A stretch of 64,000 nt of DNA from Thalassorhabdus alkalitolerans (lineage in GTDB: Bacteria > Bacillota > Bacilli > Bacillales > Marinococcaceae): the NCBI RefSeq assembly GCF_042656585.1, contig NZ_JBHSPG010000023.1; one strand, given 5' to 3'. Each line of letters begins with the position of its first letter. Position 1 is the first letter of the stretch. The translations under genes were made by a program, and so were the position numbers. The notes below the pieces were generated by a model, which had not been told where the DNA came from, made no database searches, and worked only from the letters and a program-made list of their open reading frames with translations. Shown here in pieces: positions 42,924 through 51,663 of this stretch.

Positions 42924-44132
42924 TTATCCCGAAACTTCATTTAATTCTTTTTCCAAATCCCCTTTAATATCTTTTTTAATTTCTTTTACTTTACTCTTTG
43001 ATAGTTTAGCTTTCTTTCTCGCTTTATCGATACGGTCAAGTCTGTCACGAAGGCTGATGATCTTTCCAAATTCTTTTTGTATGTCCTCATATTCATTTAC
43101 TTTGTCTTCATACTCTCCATCTTTCATTTTATTAAGAAAAGTGTATAAAGAACGCAAATGCTTTGCTTGCACATATACGCCTTTAATCACTGGCAGGCCA
43201 TTTTCTAAAGAATCGTCTTCTTCTTTCGCTTTTTTATATTCTTCAAGTTTTTTATGGAATTTATCTTCTTCCTCTTTAAGTTTCTCATTAGTATCGATTC
43301 CTCTTACATACTCAGGAAGGCCTTCATTCAGAAACGTTTCCCACTGTTTCTTTAAGTCATTATTTACCGTTTTTGGAAGCTTTTTATTCAGCTTTTCTTG
43401 AGATTCATTACGCTTATTTTGCGCAAAAGAAGTTAACTCTTCGTAGACCTCAGGAATGTCCTCATCACTTTCTTCCTTATTTTCATTCATTTTTTCCAGG
43501 TCTGTAAGAAAGACATCATACTTCCCTACATCTCCTAATAACTGATAAGACTTTTTAATTTGCTCAAGAAGCTCATTGTCATCCTCTACGCCTATAAATT
43601 CCAGGACTGTCTTCAAGCGTCTTCCATCCATTCTTGCCTGAAGAATGTGTTTGCGATTTTCTTCATTTTCTATACTATCGTGACAATGGTCAAAGTAATT
43701 CTCAAAGATTGGGTTAAGGTTTGTCTTCCATGCTTCTGTCGCTTCCTCATTTCCCATTACCAGACATTCTTCACATAGTAGACGCTGTTTTACTGGATAA
43801 AGATAGGCATCGCTGCGCCCACATATAATACATTGTTCGTTAGCCTCCTGGAGAATCACTCTATCCTTGTCTGTTGAAAATTTTATTTCTACGCCTTTTT
43901 GCCACCCAATATAATCTCTTAGATCGCTTGGGAGAAGGAGACGCCCTTCATCATCAAGGGTTTTTACGTGCTTTTCTTCCGTTTCCTCTAAATTTGTTTT
44001 TATTACTGATATTCGTCTTTTTTCTTCTTTTATACGAAGCTGCTGGTCATTTAGTTCTAATTCTTCTCTAATTTCTTTAGGTATGACGATTCTGCCGGAA
44101 CCGTCTAACTGTCTTATTAGTTCTTTACTCAC
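42924..44132 (-). CDS. AbrB-type double domain protein with zinc ribbon and coiled coil
   Basis: 402 residues. Two swapped-hairpin (SpoVT-AbrB) domains come first: LIRQLDGSGRIVIPKEIR and VKTLDDEGRLLLPSDLR. A zinc-ribbon-like pair CIICGR and CEEC follows at about residues 100-123. The remaining 280 residues are charged helices, largely coiled coil. AbrB domains bind DNA as dimers; double domains in one chain could form one DNA-binding unit alone. I do not know this architecture from described Bacillus regulators. GTG 44132 is chosen because GTGAGGTG is close upstream; extension to 44162 has no ribosome binding site. Confidence 0.75.
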   Translation of the reverse strand: MSKELIRQLDGSGRIVIPKEIREELELNDQQLRIKEEKRRISVIKTNLEETEEKHVKTLDDEGRLLLPSDLRDYIGWQKGVEIKFSTDKDRVILQEANEQCIICGRSDAYLYPVKQRLLCEECLVMGNEEATEAWKTNLNPIFENYFDHCHDSIENEENRKHILQARMDGRRLKTVLEFIGVEDDNELLEQIKKSYQLLGDVGKYDVFLTDLEKMNENKEESDEDIPEVYEELTSFAQNKRNESQEKLNKKLPKTVNNDLKKQWETFLNEGLPEYVRGIDTNEKLKEEEDKFHKKLEEYKKAKEEDDSLENGLPVIKGVYVQAKHLRSLYTFLNKMKDGEYEDKVNEYEDIQKEFGKIISLRDRLDRIDKARKKAKLSKSKVKEIKKDIKGDLEKELNEVSG

Positions 44133-44292
44133 GATTAACACCTCACACGTCTTATTTAACAAGGGTTTTCCCTTTTCATAACTACTTTAATCCTTTTGCT
44201 TCAATCAGGAAGGTGGAAGGTAATGTTATAGAAAATATGAGGAAGGGTATAGACCATTATTTATTAAGAATAGAACAAGCAAGGAGGTCTAT

Positions 44293-45570
44293 ATGAGTAC
44301 GAAACAAGTATTTATGACCAGTGAAGTTAGCACCCTTATAGGCAAATATACTGAAACCCGAAAAGAAACAATGAATCTTGTAAGGCCTCTTGAAATTGAA
44401 GACTTTGTGATTCAGTCCCATGAAGATGTGAGTCCCCCAAAATGGCATCTTGCCCATACGACCTGGTTTTTTGAGCAGATGATTTTAACCGCATATAAAA
44501 GGGAGTACGAAGTCTTTTCAAAAAATTACCACCGGTTGTTTAACTCCTACTATGAATCACTCGGCACCCCATTTCCAAAACATCAAAGGGGGCTTCTCTC
44601 AAGGCCAACCGTACAAGAAATCATAAACTACCGAAATCATGTTGATAGAGCAATTGTAGAGATGTTGACCACGGAGGAAATTTTACCAGATAAAATAAAG
44701 GAATTAATGATTATAGGGATCAATCATGAACAGCAGCACCAAGAATTACTGGTAACAGATATAAAATATAATTATTCTATTCACCCGCTGGAGTACCCAT
44801 ACTTACAGGAAGAGACGCAGGAGAGACCTGCATTAACTCTTCCGCCAATAAAATGGCACAGCTTTGAAGAAGGAATAAGTGAAATCGGCACGAATAACGA
44901 AGACTTTTCCTTTGATAATGAAAGGCCGGTCCATAAACATTGGCAGCATGCTTTTTCTATTGCCTCCCGCCCTGTATCAAACAAAGAGTTTATGGAGTTT
45001 ATAGAGGACAGAGGATATGAGCGACCTGAACTCTGGCTTGCAGAAGGTTGGGATCTGGTACAAACTAATGACTGGAAGGCTCCTCTTTATTGGCGAAAAG
45101 AAGAGGGAATATGGCGTACTTATACGGTGCGTGGAGTAGAGAGCGTGAATCCAAGTGAGCCTGTCACTCATATAAGCTATTTCGAAGCAGACGCCTACGC
45201 AAGGTGGGCAGGGTACAGACTTCCGACAGAACAGGAGTGGGAGTGGGCTTTCAGAGATAACGACTATGAAGGCAACTTTTTAGAATCTGGACTGCTTCAC
45301 CCCTCATCTTTTGGAGAGAAGGAAAGTGGAAAAGAGTTTGGAGATGTGTGGGAATGGACAAGAAGCCCCTATACCCAGTACCCAAGAAGCAGCCCTTTAG
45401 AAGGTGCGTTAGGAGAATATAATGCAAAGTTTATGAGTAATAAAATGGTGTTAAGAGGCGGGTCTTGCGCGACCCCTGCCTCCCACATCCGTTTGACATA
45501 CCGGAACTTTTTCCCTCCGGAAAAAAGGTGGCAGTTCAGCGGATTCCGTCTTGCCAAAGACGGACAATAG
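44293..45570 (+). CDS. egtB: EgtB-like sulfoxide synthase
   Basis: 425 residues: N-terminal DinB-like domain with iron ligands His52/His55 region (WHLAHT) and NHEQQHQ (His145, His149), then C-terminal formylglycine-generating-enzyme-like domain (about residues 195-425; RPVSNKEFMEFI, GYRLPTEQEWEWAF, GDVWEWTRSPYT, RGGSCATP, FRLAKDGQ). EgtB couples hercynine to a thiol (gamma-glutamylcysteine or cysteine) with oxygen in ergothioneine synthesis. The methyltransferase EgtD, normally next to it, is absent from the window. GCAAGGAGGTC precedes ATG. The BCCT gene follows. Confidence 0.88.
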   Translation: MSTKQVFMTSEVSTLIGKYTETRKETMNLVRPLEIEDFVIQSHEDVSPPKWHLAHTTWFFEQMILTAYKREYEVFSKNYHRLFNSYYESLGTPFPKHQRGLLSRPTVQEIINYRNHVDRAIVEMLTTEEILPDKIKELMIIGINHEQQHQELLVTDIKYNYSIHPLEYPYLQEETQERPALTLPPIKWHSFEEGISEIGTNNEDFSFDNERPVHKHWQHAFSIASRPVSNKEFMEFIEDRGYERPELWLAEGWDLVQTNDWKAPLYWRKEEGIWRTYTVRGVESVNPSEPVTHISYFEADAYARWAGYRLPTEQEWEWAFRDNDYEGNFLESGLLHPSSFGEKESGKEFGDVWEWTRSPYTQYPRSSPLEGALGEYNAKFMSNKMVLRGGSCATPASHIRLTYRNFFPPEKRWQFSGFRLAKDGQ

Positions 45571-45583
45571 TTCAAGTGATGTA

Positions 45584-45618
45584 AAAAAGGGCTTCTTAGC
45601 AGGCCCTTTTCTTTTCTT
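45584..45618 (+). terminator. Terminator of egtB
   Basis: AAAAGGGC...GCCCTTTT stem followed by a T-rich tail; lies between egtB and the BCCT gene, so read-through or a second promoter would be needed for joint expression. Confidence 0.75.
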
Positions 45619-45686
45619 TAAGGCAACTTAACAGCTTCAGAGTAAGAAATGTACCTTGATAGATATTTACATAGGAGAGAACAATA

Positions 45687-47213
45687 ATGAAAAATAAAAT
45701 ACATTGGCCTGTTTTTCTTCCCACTTCAATTATCCTTATTTTTACTGTAATTCTTGGCGCATTGTGGCCTTCTTCCTTTTATGAATGGCAGACAATTATT
45801 GTGGATTTTGCCTTTATTCATTTCGGCTGGCTGTTTAATCTGACGGTGTTTCTATTAATATTTATTTGTTTATACCTTGGATTTTCAAAATATGGAAATA
45901 TCAGATTTGGCGGAAAAGAGGCAGAGCCGTTTATTACCAAATGGCAGTGGTTTGCAATTTCTCTAACAGCTGGTATTGGAGTAGGGATTTTATTTTGGGG
46001 TCTTGCCGAGCCGATCACGCATTTCAGTGGTCCTCCACAAGTGCTGGGAATCGAGCCTTTCACTGAAGAAGCTGCTGTTTTTTCGATAGCTTCCAATCTT
46101 GCCCATTGGACACTAGCACCGTACTCTGTGTATGTCATAGCAGGAATCGCAGTCGCCTACAGCCATTTCAATCTTAAGCTTCCTTATACAATCAGTGCCA
46201 CCCTTTATCCCTTTCTAGGTAAAAAAGCCCTGGGAACAGGAGGGACGATCGTAGACATTCTGTGTATCTTTGGAATAGCAGGTGGAATGGCCGCAGTTCT
46301 TGGTGAAGGAGTTCTACAGATAGGAAGCGGAATGGAATATATTTTTGGCATTGAGACAGGGGTCTTCCTTTGGAGCATCCTGGTTGTTGTCATAACAGCT
46401 GCCTATATTATTTCAAGTTATACAGGACTGAAAAAAGGGATACGGTTCCTGGCAGACCAAAATGCCAAAGTCTTTTTGTTCTTGCTCATATTTGTTTTTG
46501 TAGCGGGGCCGACGACATTTATTCTGAATTTAGGTGTTCAGGGTACCGGAGCTTTTTTAAGCGGGCTTCCAGAACGCTTCTTATGGACAAGCCCGATGGA
46601 AGGTTCAGAATGGCCGAGGTGGTGGCCGATCTTTCATTGGTCCATCTGGCTGGCCTATGCTCCAATTATCGGTATGTTTCTTGCAAGGCTTGCTTATGGA
46701 AGAACCATAAGAGAATTTGTGCTGTTTAATCTTTTGCTGCCTGCAGGATTTGGTATGCTTTGGTTTTGGGTATTTGGAGGAGCGTCCATTTTTTATGATT
46801 GGCAGGGAGAAGGACAGCTTTGGGAAATGATTTCAAATGAAGAAGGAGGGCTTGAACTATCCTTATTTGTATTCTTGGAATCCCTTCCTTTCACAGTAAT
46901 CATTAGTATTCTCATGCTGGTTTCTATCTTTATTTCCTTTACAACACTTGCGGACTCCTTAACAACTACTGTTTCATCTCTTACAACCAAAGGCTATTCC
47001 TTTGACCACCCTGAACCTCCTGCCACAATGAAAGTGTACTGGGGAGTCCTCCTTGGGACTTTGGCTCTTTTAACAATCACAGCAGGTACTGGCGGGGAAA
47101 TCACAGGCATTGAAGCAGTAAAACAAATGGCTACGGTGGCAGGATTTCCAATACTCTTTTTTATTATCTTTCAAACAGCAGCCACATTGAAATCTGTCAT
47201 AAAAGGAAATTGA
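45687..47213 (+). CDS. BCCT-family betaine-type transporter
   Basis: 508 residues, 12 membrane segments. Family features: GIGVGILFWGLAEPITHF (the WG-AEP helix near residue 100), long helix 8 with EWPRWWPIFHWSIWLAYAPIIG and ARLAYGRTIREFV, typical of sodium- or proton-coupled betaine/choline/carnitine carriers. In the aromatic run of helix 8 the usual YWAWWISWSP-type sequence reads HWSIWLAYAP, so several tryptophans are replaced. This suggests a substrate other than glycine betaine. Next to egtB, hercynine (a betaine) is a candidate; this is inference. It ends in TGA. Confidence 0.88.
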   Translation: MKNKIHWPVFLPTSIILIFTVILGALWPSSFYEWQTIIVDFAFIHFGWLFNLTVFLLIFICLYLGFSKYGNIRFGGKEAEPFITKWQWFAISLTAGIGVGILFWGLAEPITHFSGPPQVLGIEPFTEEAAVFSIASNLAHWTLAPYSVYVIAGIAVAYSHFNLKLPYTISATLYPFLGKKALGTGGTIVDILCIFGIAGGMAAVLGEGVLQIGSGMEYIFGIETGVFLWSILVVVITAAYIISSYTGLKKGIRFLADQNAKVFLFLLIFVFVAGPTTFILNLGVQGTGAFLSGLPERFLWTSPMEGSEWPRWWPIFHWSIWLAYAPIIGMFLARLAYGRTIREFVLFNLLLPAGFGMLWFWVFGGASIFYDWQGEGQLWEMISNEEGGLELSLFVFLESLPFTVIISILMLVSIFISFTTLADSLTTTVSSLTTKGYSFDHPEPPATMKVYWGVLLGTLALLTITAGTGGEITGIEAVKQMATVAGFPILFFIIFQTAATLKSVIKGN

Positions 47214-47369
47214 TGGAAATTAGGAACATGTTCTTAAAAAGAAACAAAACAGTATGGCAGGATCATTTTCCCTTTCCCTTTGTTTATGGTAAAGTTTGAC
47301 TGGATGTGTAAAAGAGAACCATGTATAGTAAGAGTCTAGTCAATTTGAGTCGTGTAAGGAGAAATAAAT

Positions 47370-48506
47370 ATGAACAAGATTACATTAGTCGCTACAGCAA
47401 CAATGGGACTGGAAGCTCTGGTCGCCCGAGAAGTGAAAGACCTGGGTTATGAAAATGTTGAAGTCGAGAACGGAAAGGTGACTTTTACGGCTGATCCCCT
47501 CGCTCTATGCCGTGCAAATTTATGGCTTCGCACAGCTGACCGTGTCAAAGTCCAGCTAGCTGAGTTTAAAGCCACGTCCTTTGAAGAATTATTCCAAGGA
47601 ACCAAAAGTGTGCCATGGGAGCAGTTTCTTCCTGAAAATGCCGAGTTTCCCGTAATCGGCCGTTCGGTGAAATCAAAGCTCTATAGTGTTCCAGACTGTC
47701 AGGCGATCGTAAAAAAAGCAGTCGTTGAGCGCTTGAAGGAAACTTATAAAACAAGCTGGTTTAAAGAAGATGGCCCATTTTTCCGCATTGAAGTTGCTCT
47801 TCATAAAGATACAGCTGTGCTGACAATCGACAGCTCTGGAGAGGGGCTGCACCGCCGTGGATATAGGCCATTACACAGTAAAGCACCACTCAAAGAAACA
47901 CTGGCTGCAGGCTTAATTAAGCTTACCCATTGGACCCCGGACAAACCTTTTGCTGATCCTTTCTGCGGGTCTGGCACTTTACCTATTGAAGCGGCACTGA
48001 TCGGCCAAAATATAGCTCCTGGGTTTAACAGAGAGTTTGCCGCTGAAAGCTGGGATTGGGTTGGCAAGGAAAATTGGGAAAAAGCTAGAGAAGAAGCTGA
48101 GGATCTTGCGAATTATGACCAGCCTTTGGATATCCAGGGAAGTGACTTAGATCCTAAAATGATTGACCTGGCCAAGGATAATACGATGGAGGCAGGTCTT
48201 CATGGATTGATTGAGTACAAACAGATGCAGGTAAAGGATTTTACCTCTAAGAAGGAGTACGGCACGCTCATCTGTAATCCGCCGTATGGTGAGCGGCTAG
48301 GGGAAAAGCAGGCGGTGGAAGAGATGTATAAGGATATGGGCAGGACTTTTTCTGCTCTTGAAACGTGGTCTGTATATGTTATTACTTCCCATGAAGGCTT
48401 TGAAAATTTATACGGAAAAAATGCCACGAAGCGAAGGAAACTTTATAACGGAAATATTAAAACCCAATACTATCAGTATTGGGGACCAAAGCCGCCAAGG
48501 CGGTAA
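47370..48506 (+). CDS. ypsC: rRNA methyltransferase YpsC (RlmL-like)
   Basis: 378 residues. N-terminal ferredoxin-like/THUMP domain (residues 1-160: TATMGLEALVAREVKDLGYENVEVENGKVTF), C-terminal Rossmann methyltransferase with SAM motif DPFCGSGTLPIEAAL (near residue 195), acidic strand GSDLDPKMI and target-base motif NPPYGERL. Such proteins methylate a guanosine (N2) of 23S rRNA. The place after gpsB-rnpB is as in B. subtilis. AAGGAGAAA before ATG. Confidence 0.92.
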   Translation: MNKITLVATATMGLEALVAREVKDLGYENVEVENGKVTFTADPLALCRANLWLRTADRVKVQLAEFKATSFEELFQGTKSVPWEQFLPENAEFPVIGRSVKSKLYSVPDCQAIVKKAVVERLKETYKTSWFKEDGPFFRIEVALHKDTAVLTIDSSGEGLHRRGYRPLHSKAPLKETLAAGLIKLTHWTPDKPFADPFCGSGTLPIEAALIGQNIAPGFNREFAAESWDWVGKENWEKAREEAEDLANYDQPLDIQGSDLDPKMIDLAKDNTMEAGLHGLIEYKQMQVKDFTSKKEYGTLICNPPYGERLGEKQAVEEMYKDMGRTFSALETWSVYVITSHEGFENLYGKNATKRRKLYNGNIKTQYYQYWGPKPPRR

Positions 48507-48519
48507 CACTCATGATATG

Positions 48520-48557
48520 AAAAGGCTGTTGAGAATAATCTCAGCAGCCTTTTTTTG
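48520..48557 (+). terminator. Terminator of ypsC
   Basis: AAAGGCTG-TGAGA...TCTCA-CAGCCTTT followed by seven T. Confidence 0.9.
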
Positions 48558-48671
48558 GAACACTTCTAAAGAGATCAAGCCAATAGAGTAGAACAGGGTG
48601 CAAAACTATCGGAAACGCTCAAAGCGACTCCCGATAACGAATTGGATGAAAATAACAGGTTTCGATGGTTG

Positions 48672-49079
48672 TTATGTCTGCTGTCTTTTATATTTCCACA
48701 TCATGTAACGGTATCTGATTGTGCATCCGATACAATAGCCCGTTAAAGCGATGCCTGCTGCCAGAAGAACCATAACGGAAAATGCTATGCTGATGGCAGG
48801 GAAACCGAGAAAATAAAAAAGCAGAGATAATCCTAAACATACTGTGGCAATCCATTGGTTAAAACGCTGCTGCTCAGGGTCCTCCAACACATACTGGATC
48901 GGCTTTTTCTTTAAAAAATTTCTGCCCAGCCTGATGACGGGGTTTGAATTTGTAATCAAACTAACCATTCCGTTTATGAACGGAAGAAAAAGAATCCATA
49001 TGGAAAAAATAAGAGAAAGAAGAACTGTGCTAACAATAAACGCTTGGTTTGCCTGTACAAGTGGTTTTGGGATACCCAC
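48672..49079 (-). CDS. DUF4395 membrane protein
   Basis: 135 residues with four hydrophobic segments. MGIPKPLVQANQAFIV, then NPVIRLGRNFLKKKP and the C-terminal GYCIGCTIRYRYM with two cysteines near the membrane are typical of DUF4395. In other bacteria such proteins are linked to thiosulfate/sulfur or redox genes; function is unproven. AAAGGAATGA before the start is weak. Convergent with ypsC. Confidence 0.8.
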   Translation of the reverse strand: MGIPKPLVQANQAFIVSTVLLSLIFSIWILFLPFINGMVSLITNSNPVIRLGRNFLKKKPIQYVLEDPEQQRFNQWIATVCLGLSLLFYFLGFPAISIAFSVMVLLAAGIALTGYCIGCTIRYRYMMWKYKRQQT

Positions 49080-49228
49080 AAATAATCATTCCTTTGTCAT
49101 TTATCTTCTTCCATTGTACCATTTAGCATGCAAGTGTTTAAGAAATTCGTTTTGATTCGTTGGAATAAATGATGAGCTCTCTGGATATGCTGTAGGTATA
49201 TTCTTTTACTTGCGAAGGGGGCTTCTCA

Positions 49229-49495
49229 TTGACTCGATCATATGACGAAAATCAATATAATGATTTAATGCAAGTGAAAATGTCGATTAAGGCAGCGGAG
49301 CGTGCAGTGGGTCATGCCACTGAGAGTCTCGATGAAGATCAGCTGGAAGCTGCGTCCAATGCAGTCAGGTTTGCCAAACAACAGTATCAACAAGCCTTTA
49401 CTCACCAGACAGGGGTAGATTCTCATTTTTTAGAGGTTTCCGAAGAATTGCTTGAAAATATCGACCATCAGCTTAAAGAAGCGAAAAAGAAATAA
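49229..49495 (+). CDS. DUF2564 small protein
   Basis: 88 residues, helical, charged; QVKMSIKAAERAVGHATESLD and EAASNAVRFAKQQYQQA are typical of Bacillus DUF2564 proteins with unknown function. TTG start after GAAGGGGG; no other start fits. A strong terminator follows. Confidence 0.75.
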   Translation: MTRSYDENQYNDLMQVKMSIKAAERAVGHATESLDEDQLEAASNAVRFAKQQYQQAFTHQTGVDSHFLEVSEELLENIDHQLKEAKKK

Positions 49496-49509
49496 AATAG
49501 ATTTGTTAG

Positions 49510-49537
49510 GCGCGAAGACGTTCTTCGCGCTTTTTTT
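49510..49537 (+). terminator. Terminator of DUF2564 gene
   Basis: GCGCGAAGA-CGT-TCTTCGCGC and seven T. Confidence 0.92.
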
Positions 49538-49690
49538 GATGAACCAGGAAACGTAGAAGGGGTCTATACAGTACCATGTTTGAAGAAGAGGAAGCTTTGT
49601 CAGGGAGTATACATACAAATATAAATGGATTCTCCTCTGAAACTACACGTTACCGCCCGCTCTGAGACCTTGGGGCAGAAAGAATCACCG

Positions 49691-49730
49691 AGGGTAAGAT
49701 CCGACTCCACCCTCGTTTTGAAAAACAGCA
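49691..49730 (+). terminator. Hairpin in the DUF2564-thiolase gap
   Basis: CGAGGGT...ACCCTCG stem with thirteen-base loop and a short T tail. The 429-base gap (49496-49924) otherwise holds the promoter region of the thiolase; an in-frame extension of that gene to 49805 is not supported. Confidence 0.5.
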
Positions 49731-49924
49731 TGATACTTACATATCAAACAGTTCACTTATTCTTAGCTTGATCATTCTGCTGGTAACAGGAAAGTGATGA
49801 GTACATGGGTTTCTCAAGCAAAAATAGAGGAGTAATGGAAGCGAATATCGAAAAATATAGAAACCTGGTGTTAAAGAAAAGATTCGCTGAGAACGATTAT
49901 ACGACTTGGGGGAGGAATCTACTA

Positions 49925-51118
49925 ATGAGAGAAGTAGTGATTGTAAGTGCTGCACGCACACCGATTGGCAGCTATGGGGGAAGCTTATCTTCCGTCAATG
50001 CAGTAGATTTGGGTGTGGCAGCTGCTAAGAGCGCGATTGAGAGAGCGGGAATACAACCATCAGACATTGATGAGGTTTTAGTTGGGAACATTTTATCCGC
50101 AGGCCTTGGTCAAAACGTTGCCCGTCAGGTTGGAATATTTTCTGGCCTGCCTGATACTACGCCTGCTGTAACTATTAATAAATTATGCGGATCAGGTTTG
50201 CGTACGGTAAGCATGGCTGCCCAGTTTATTTCGTTAGGGGATGCTGATGTCGTGCTTGCCGGTGGAGTAGAAAGTATGAGCAATGCTCCGTATGTCGTTC
50301 CTTCTGCCCGTTGGGGTCAGCGGATGGGGGATGCAAAAATGATTGATACGATGCTTAATGACGGGCTAATGGATAAATTTCATGGCATCCACATGGGTAT
50401 TACTGCAGAAAATATTGCTGAACAATGGAGCTTTACGCGAGAAGAGCAGGATGAATTTGCCCTTGAGAGCCAAAGAAGGGCAGAGAGAGCTCAACAGGAG
50501 GGGTTATTTGCTGAGGAAATCACACCGGTTTCTGTGCCGCAAAGAAAAGGAGACCCTTTGGTTATAGACAAAGATGAATTTCCTAAACCTGGTATGACAA
50601 TGGAAAAGCTCGCTAAACTTAAGCCGGCCTTTAAAAAAGAAGGAACAGTGACAGCCGGAAATGCATCGGGGATTAACGACGGAGCGGCTATGCTCATTGT
50701 TATGGCAAAGGAAAAAGCCGAAGAGCTTGGAGTGGTACCGTTAGCGACAATTAAATCTTATGGAAGCGCTGCCCTGGATCCTAAAATCATGGGATATGGC
50801 CCTGTACCTGCTTCTGAACAGGCATTAAAGCGAGCAGGGCTTAAGGCTGAGGACCTGGACCTTATAGAGGCTAACGAGGCGTTTGCGGCTCAGTCGCTGG
50901 CAGTGGTGAAGGATTTAGGACTGGATAAAGAGAAAGTAAACGTAAACGGTGGAGCGATCGCTCTTGGCCATCCGATTGGTGCATCAGGTGCACGCGTGCT
51001 GACAACCTTACTATACGAAATGAAACGGCGGAAAGCCAGGACAGGCTTAGCCACCCTGTGTATTGGCGGTGGACAAGGTACCTCCTTAATCGTGGAAAGA
51101 GAGGGAGAATCCTTCTAA
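49925..51118 (+). CDS. Acetyl-CoA C-acetyltransferase (thiolase)
   Basis: 397 residues. The acylated cysteine is in TINKLCGSGLRTV (Cys near residue 88), the histidine in NGGAIALGHPIGASGAR and the second catalytic cysteine in LCIGGGQG. It condenses two acetyl-CoA to acetoacetyl-CoA, or the reverse. B. subtilis relatives are MmgA, YhfS and ThlA-type; which one this matches cannot be told. ATG 49925 is chosen since GGGGGAGGA lies eleven bases upstream and the family begins MREVVIVSAARTP. Confidence 0.93.
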   Translation: MREVVIVSAARTPIGSYGGSLSSVNAVDLGVAAAKSAIERAGIQPSDIDEVLVGNILSAGLGQNVARQVGIFSGLPDTTPAVTINKLCGSGLRTVSMAAQFISLGDADVVLAGGVESMSNAPYVVPSARWGQRMGDAKMIDTMLNDGLMDKFHGIHMGITAENIAEQWSFTREEQDEFALESQRRAERAQQEGLFAEEITPVSVPQRKGDPLVIDKDEFPKPGMTMEKLAKLKPAFKKEGTVTAGNASGINDGAAMLIVMAKEKAEELGVVPLATIKSYGSAALDPKIMGYGPVPASEQALKRAGLKAEDLDLIEANEAFAAQSLAVVKDLGLDKEKVNVNGGAIALGHPIGASGARVLTTLLYEMKRRKARTGLATLCIGGGQGTSLIVEREGESF

Positions 51119-51174
51119 TCTTTTGATATTACTAATGAAATGAAGAGTCCCGTCTTCACATACAGAGACATAAA

Positions 51175-51211
51175 GAACCCTGAGCTTGGCTGATGTGCCT
51201 TACTCAGGGTT
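51175..51211. terminator. Convergent terminator
   Basis: AACCCTGAG...CTCAGGGTT stem; the right arm contains the last codons of the minus-strand gene. Confidence 0.75.
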
Positions 51212-51502
51212 AATTACATCTTTTATTTTTGGGTTTTCGAAATGGAAATAGTCAATGCCAGGTTCATAGGAAATGGTCATGCCATCGACATACCATTGGT
51301 CTTCTTCAGTAACAAAGAACGTGACTCCTTCCTTGGTTACCTGAAAGGATGTTGGAGATGGTGTTTCTTTTGCTACACCAATGGAAAATCCTCCTGAACC
51401 GACTCCTCCTACTCTTACAAACAGCCTGACAGCATCTCCCTCTTTTAATTCCATTTCTTTTTTGTAATGTTTTGCAGCTTCAGAAGAAATTGTAAAGTCC
51501 AT
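51200..51502 (-). CDS. yneR: YneR/HesB-like protein
   Basis: 100 residues. HesB/IscA-like fold of the YneR group: MDFTISSEAAKHYKKEM, VRLFVRVGGVGSGGFSIGVA, and SYEPGIDYFHFENP. The ligand cysteines of IscA are missing: serine or glycine stands where the other two HesB-like genes of this window have UGA. That is normal for YneR, and the function is unknown. In B. subtilis yneR lies beside yneQ; here it is 50 kb away and on the other strand. GGAGGCATC precedes ATG. Confidence 0.8.
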   Translation of the reverse strand: MDFTISSEAAKHYKKEMELKEGDAVRLFVRVGGVGSGGFSIGVAKETPSPTSFQVTKEGVTFFVTEEDQWYVDGMTISYEPGIDYFHFENPKIKDVINPE

Positions 51503-51663
51503 AGAGATGCCTCCTTCTTTACGTTTATAACACGAGTCAAAGAAAACATCAAAACATACAAATGGTTTTACTTAACATGACATATAATATCCACTATAAT
51601 AAACGTTACATTTCTATAGGCGAAACAAATGCTTTTACTACATAACAAGAAGGGGTTGTATGA

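Noticed and set aside
49805..49924. N-terminal extension of the thiolase
   Set aside because: Family members start at MREVVIVSAARTP; the added residues have no family similarity.
51200..51502. Third HesB-like gene as another selenoprotein
   Set aside because: No internal UGA; Ser/Gly at the ligand position is normal for the YneR group.
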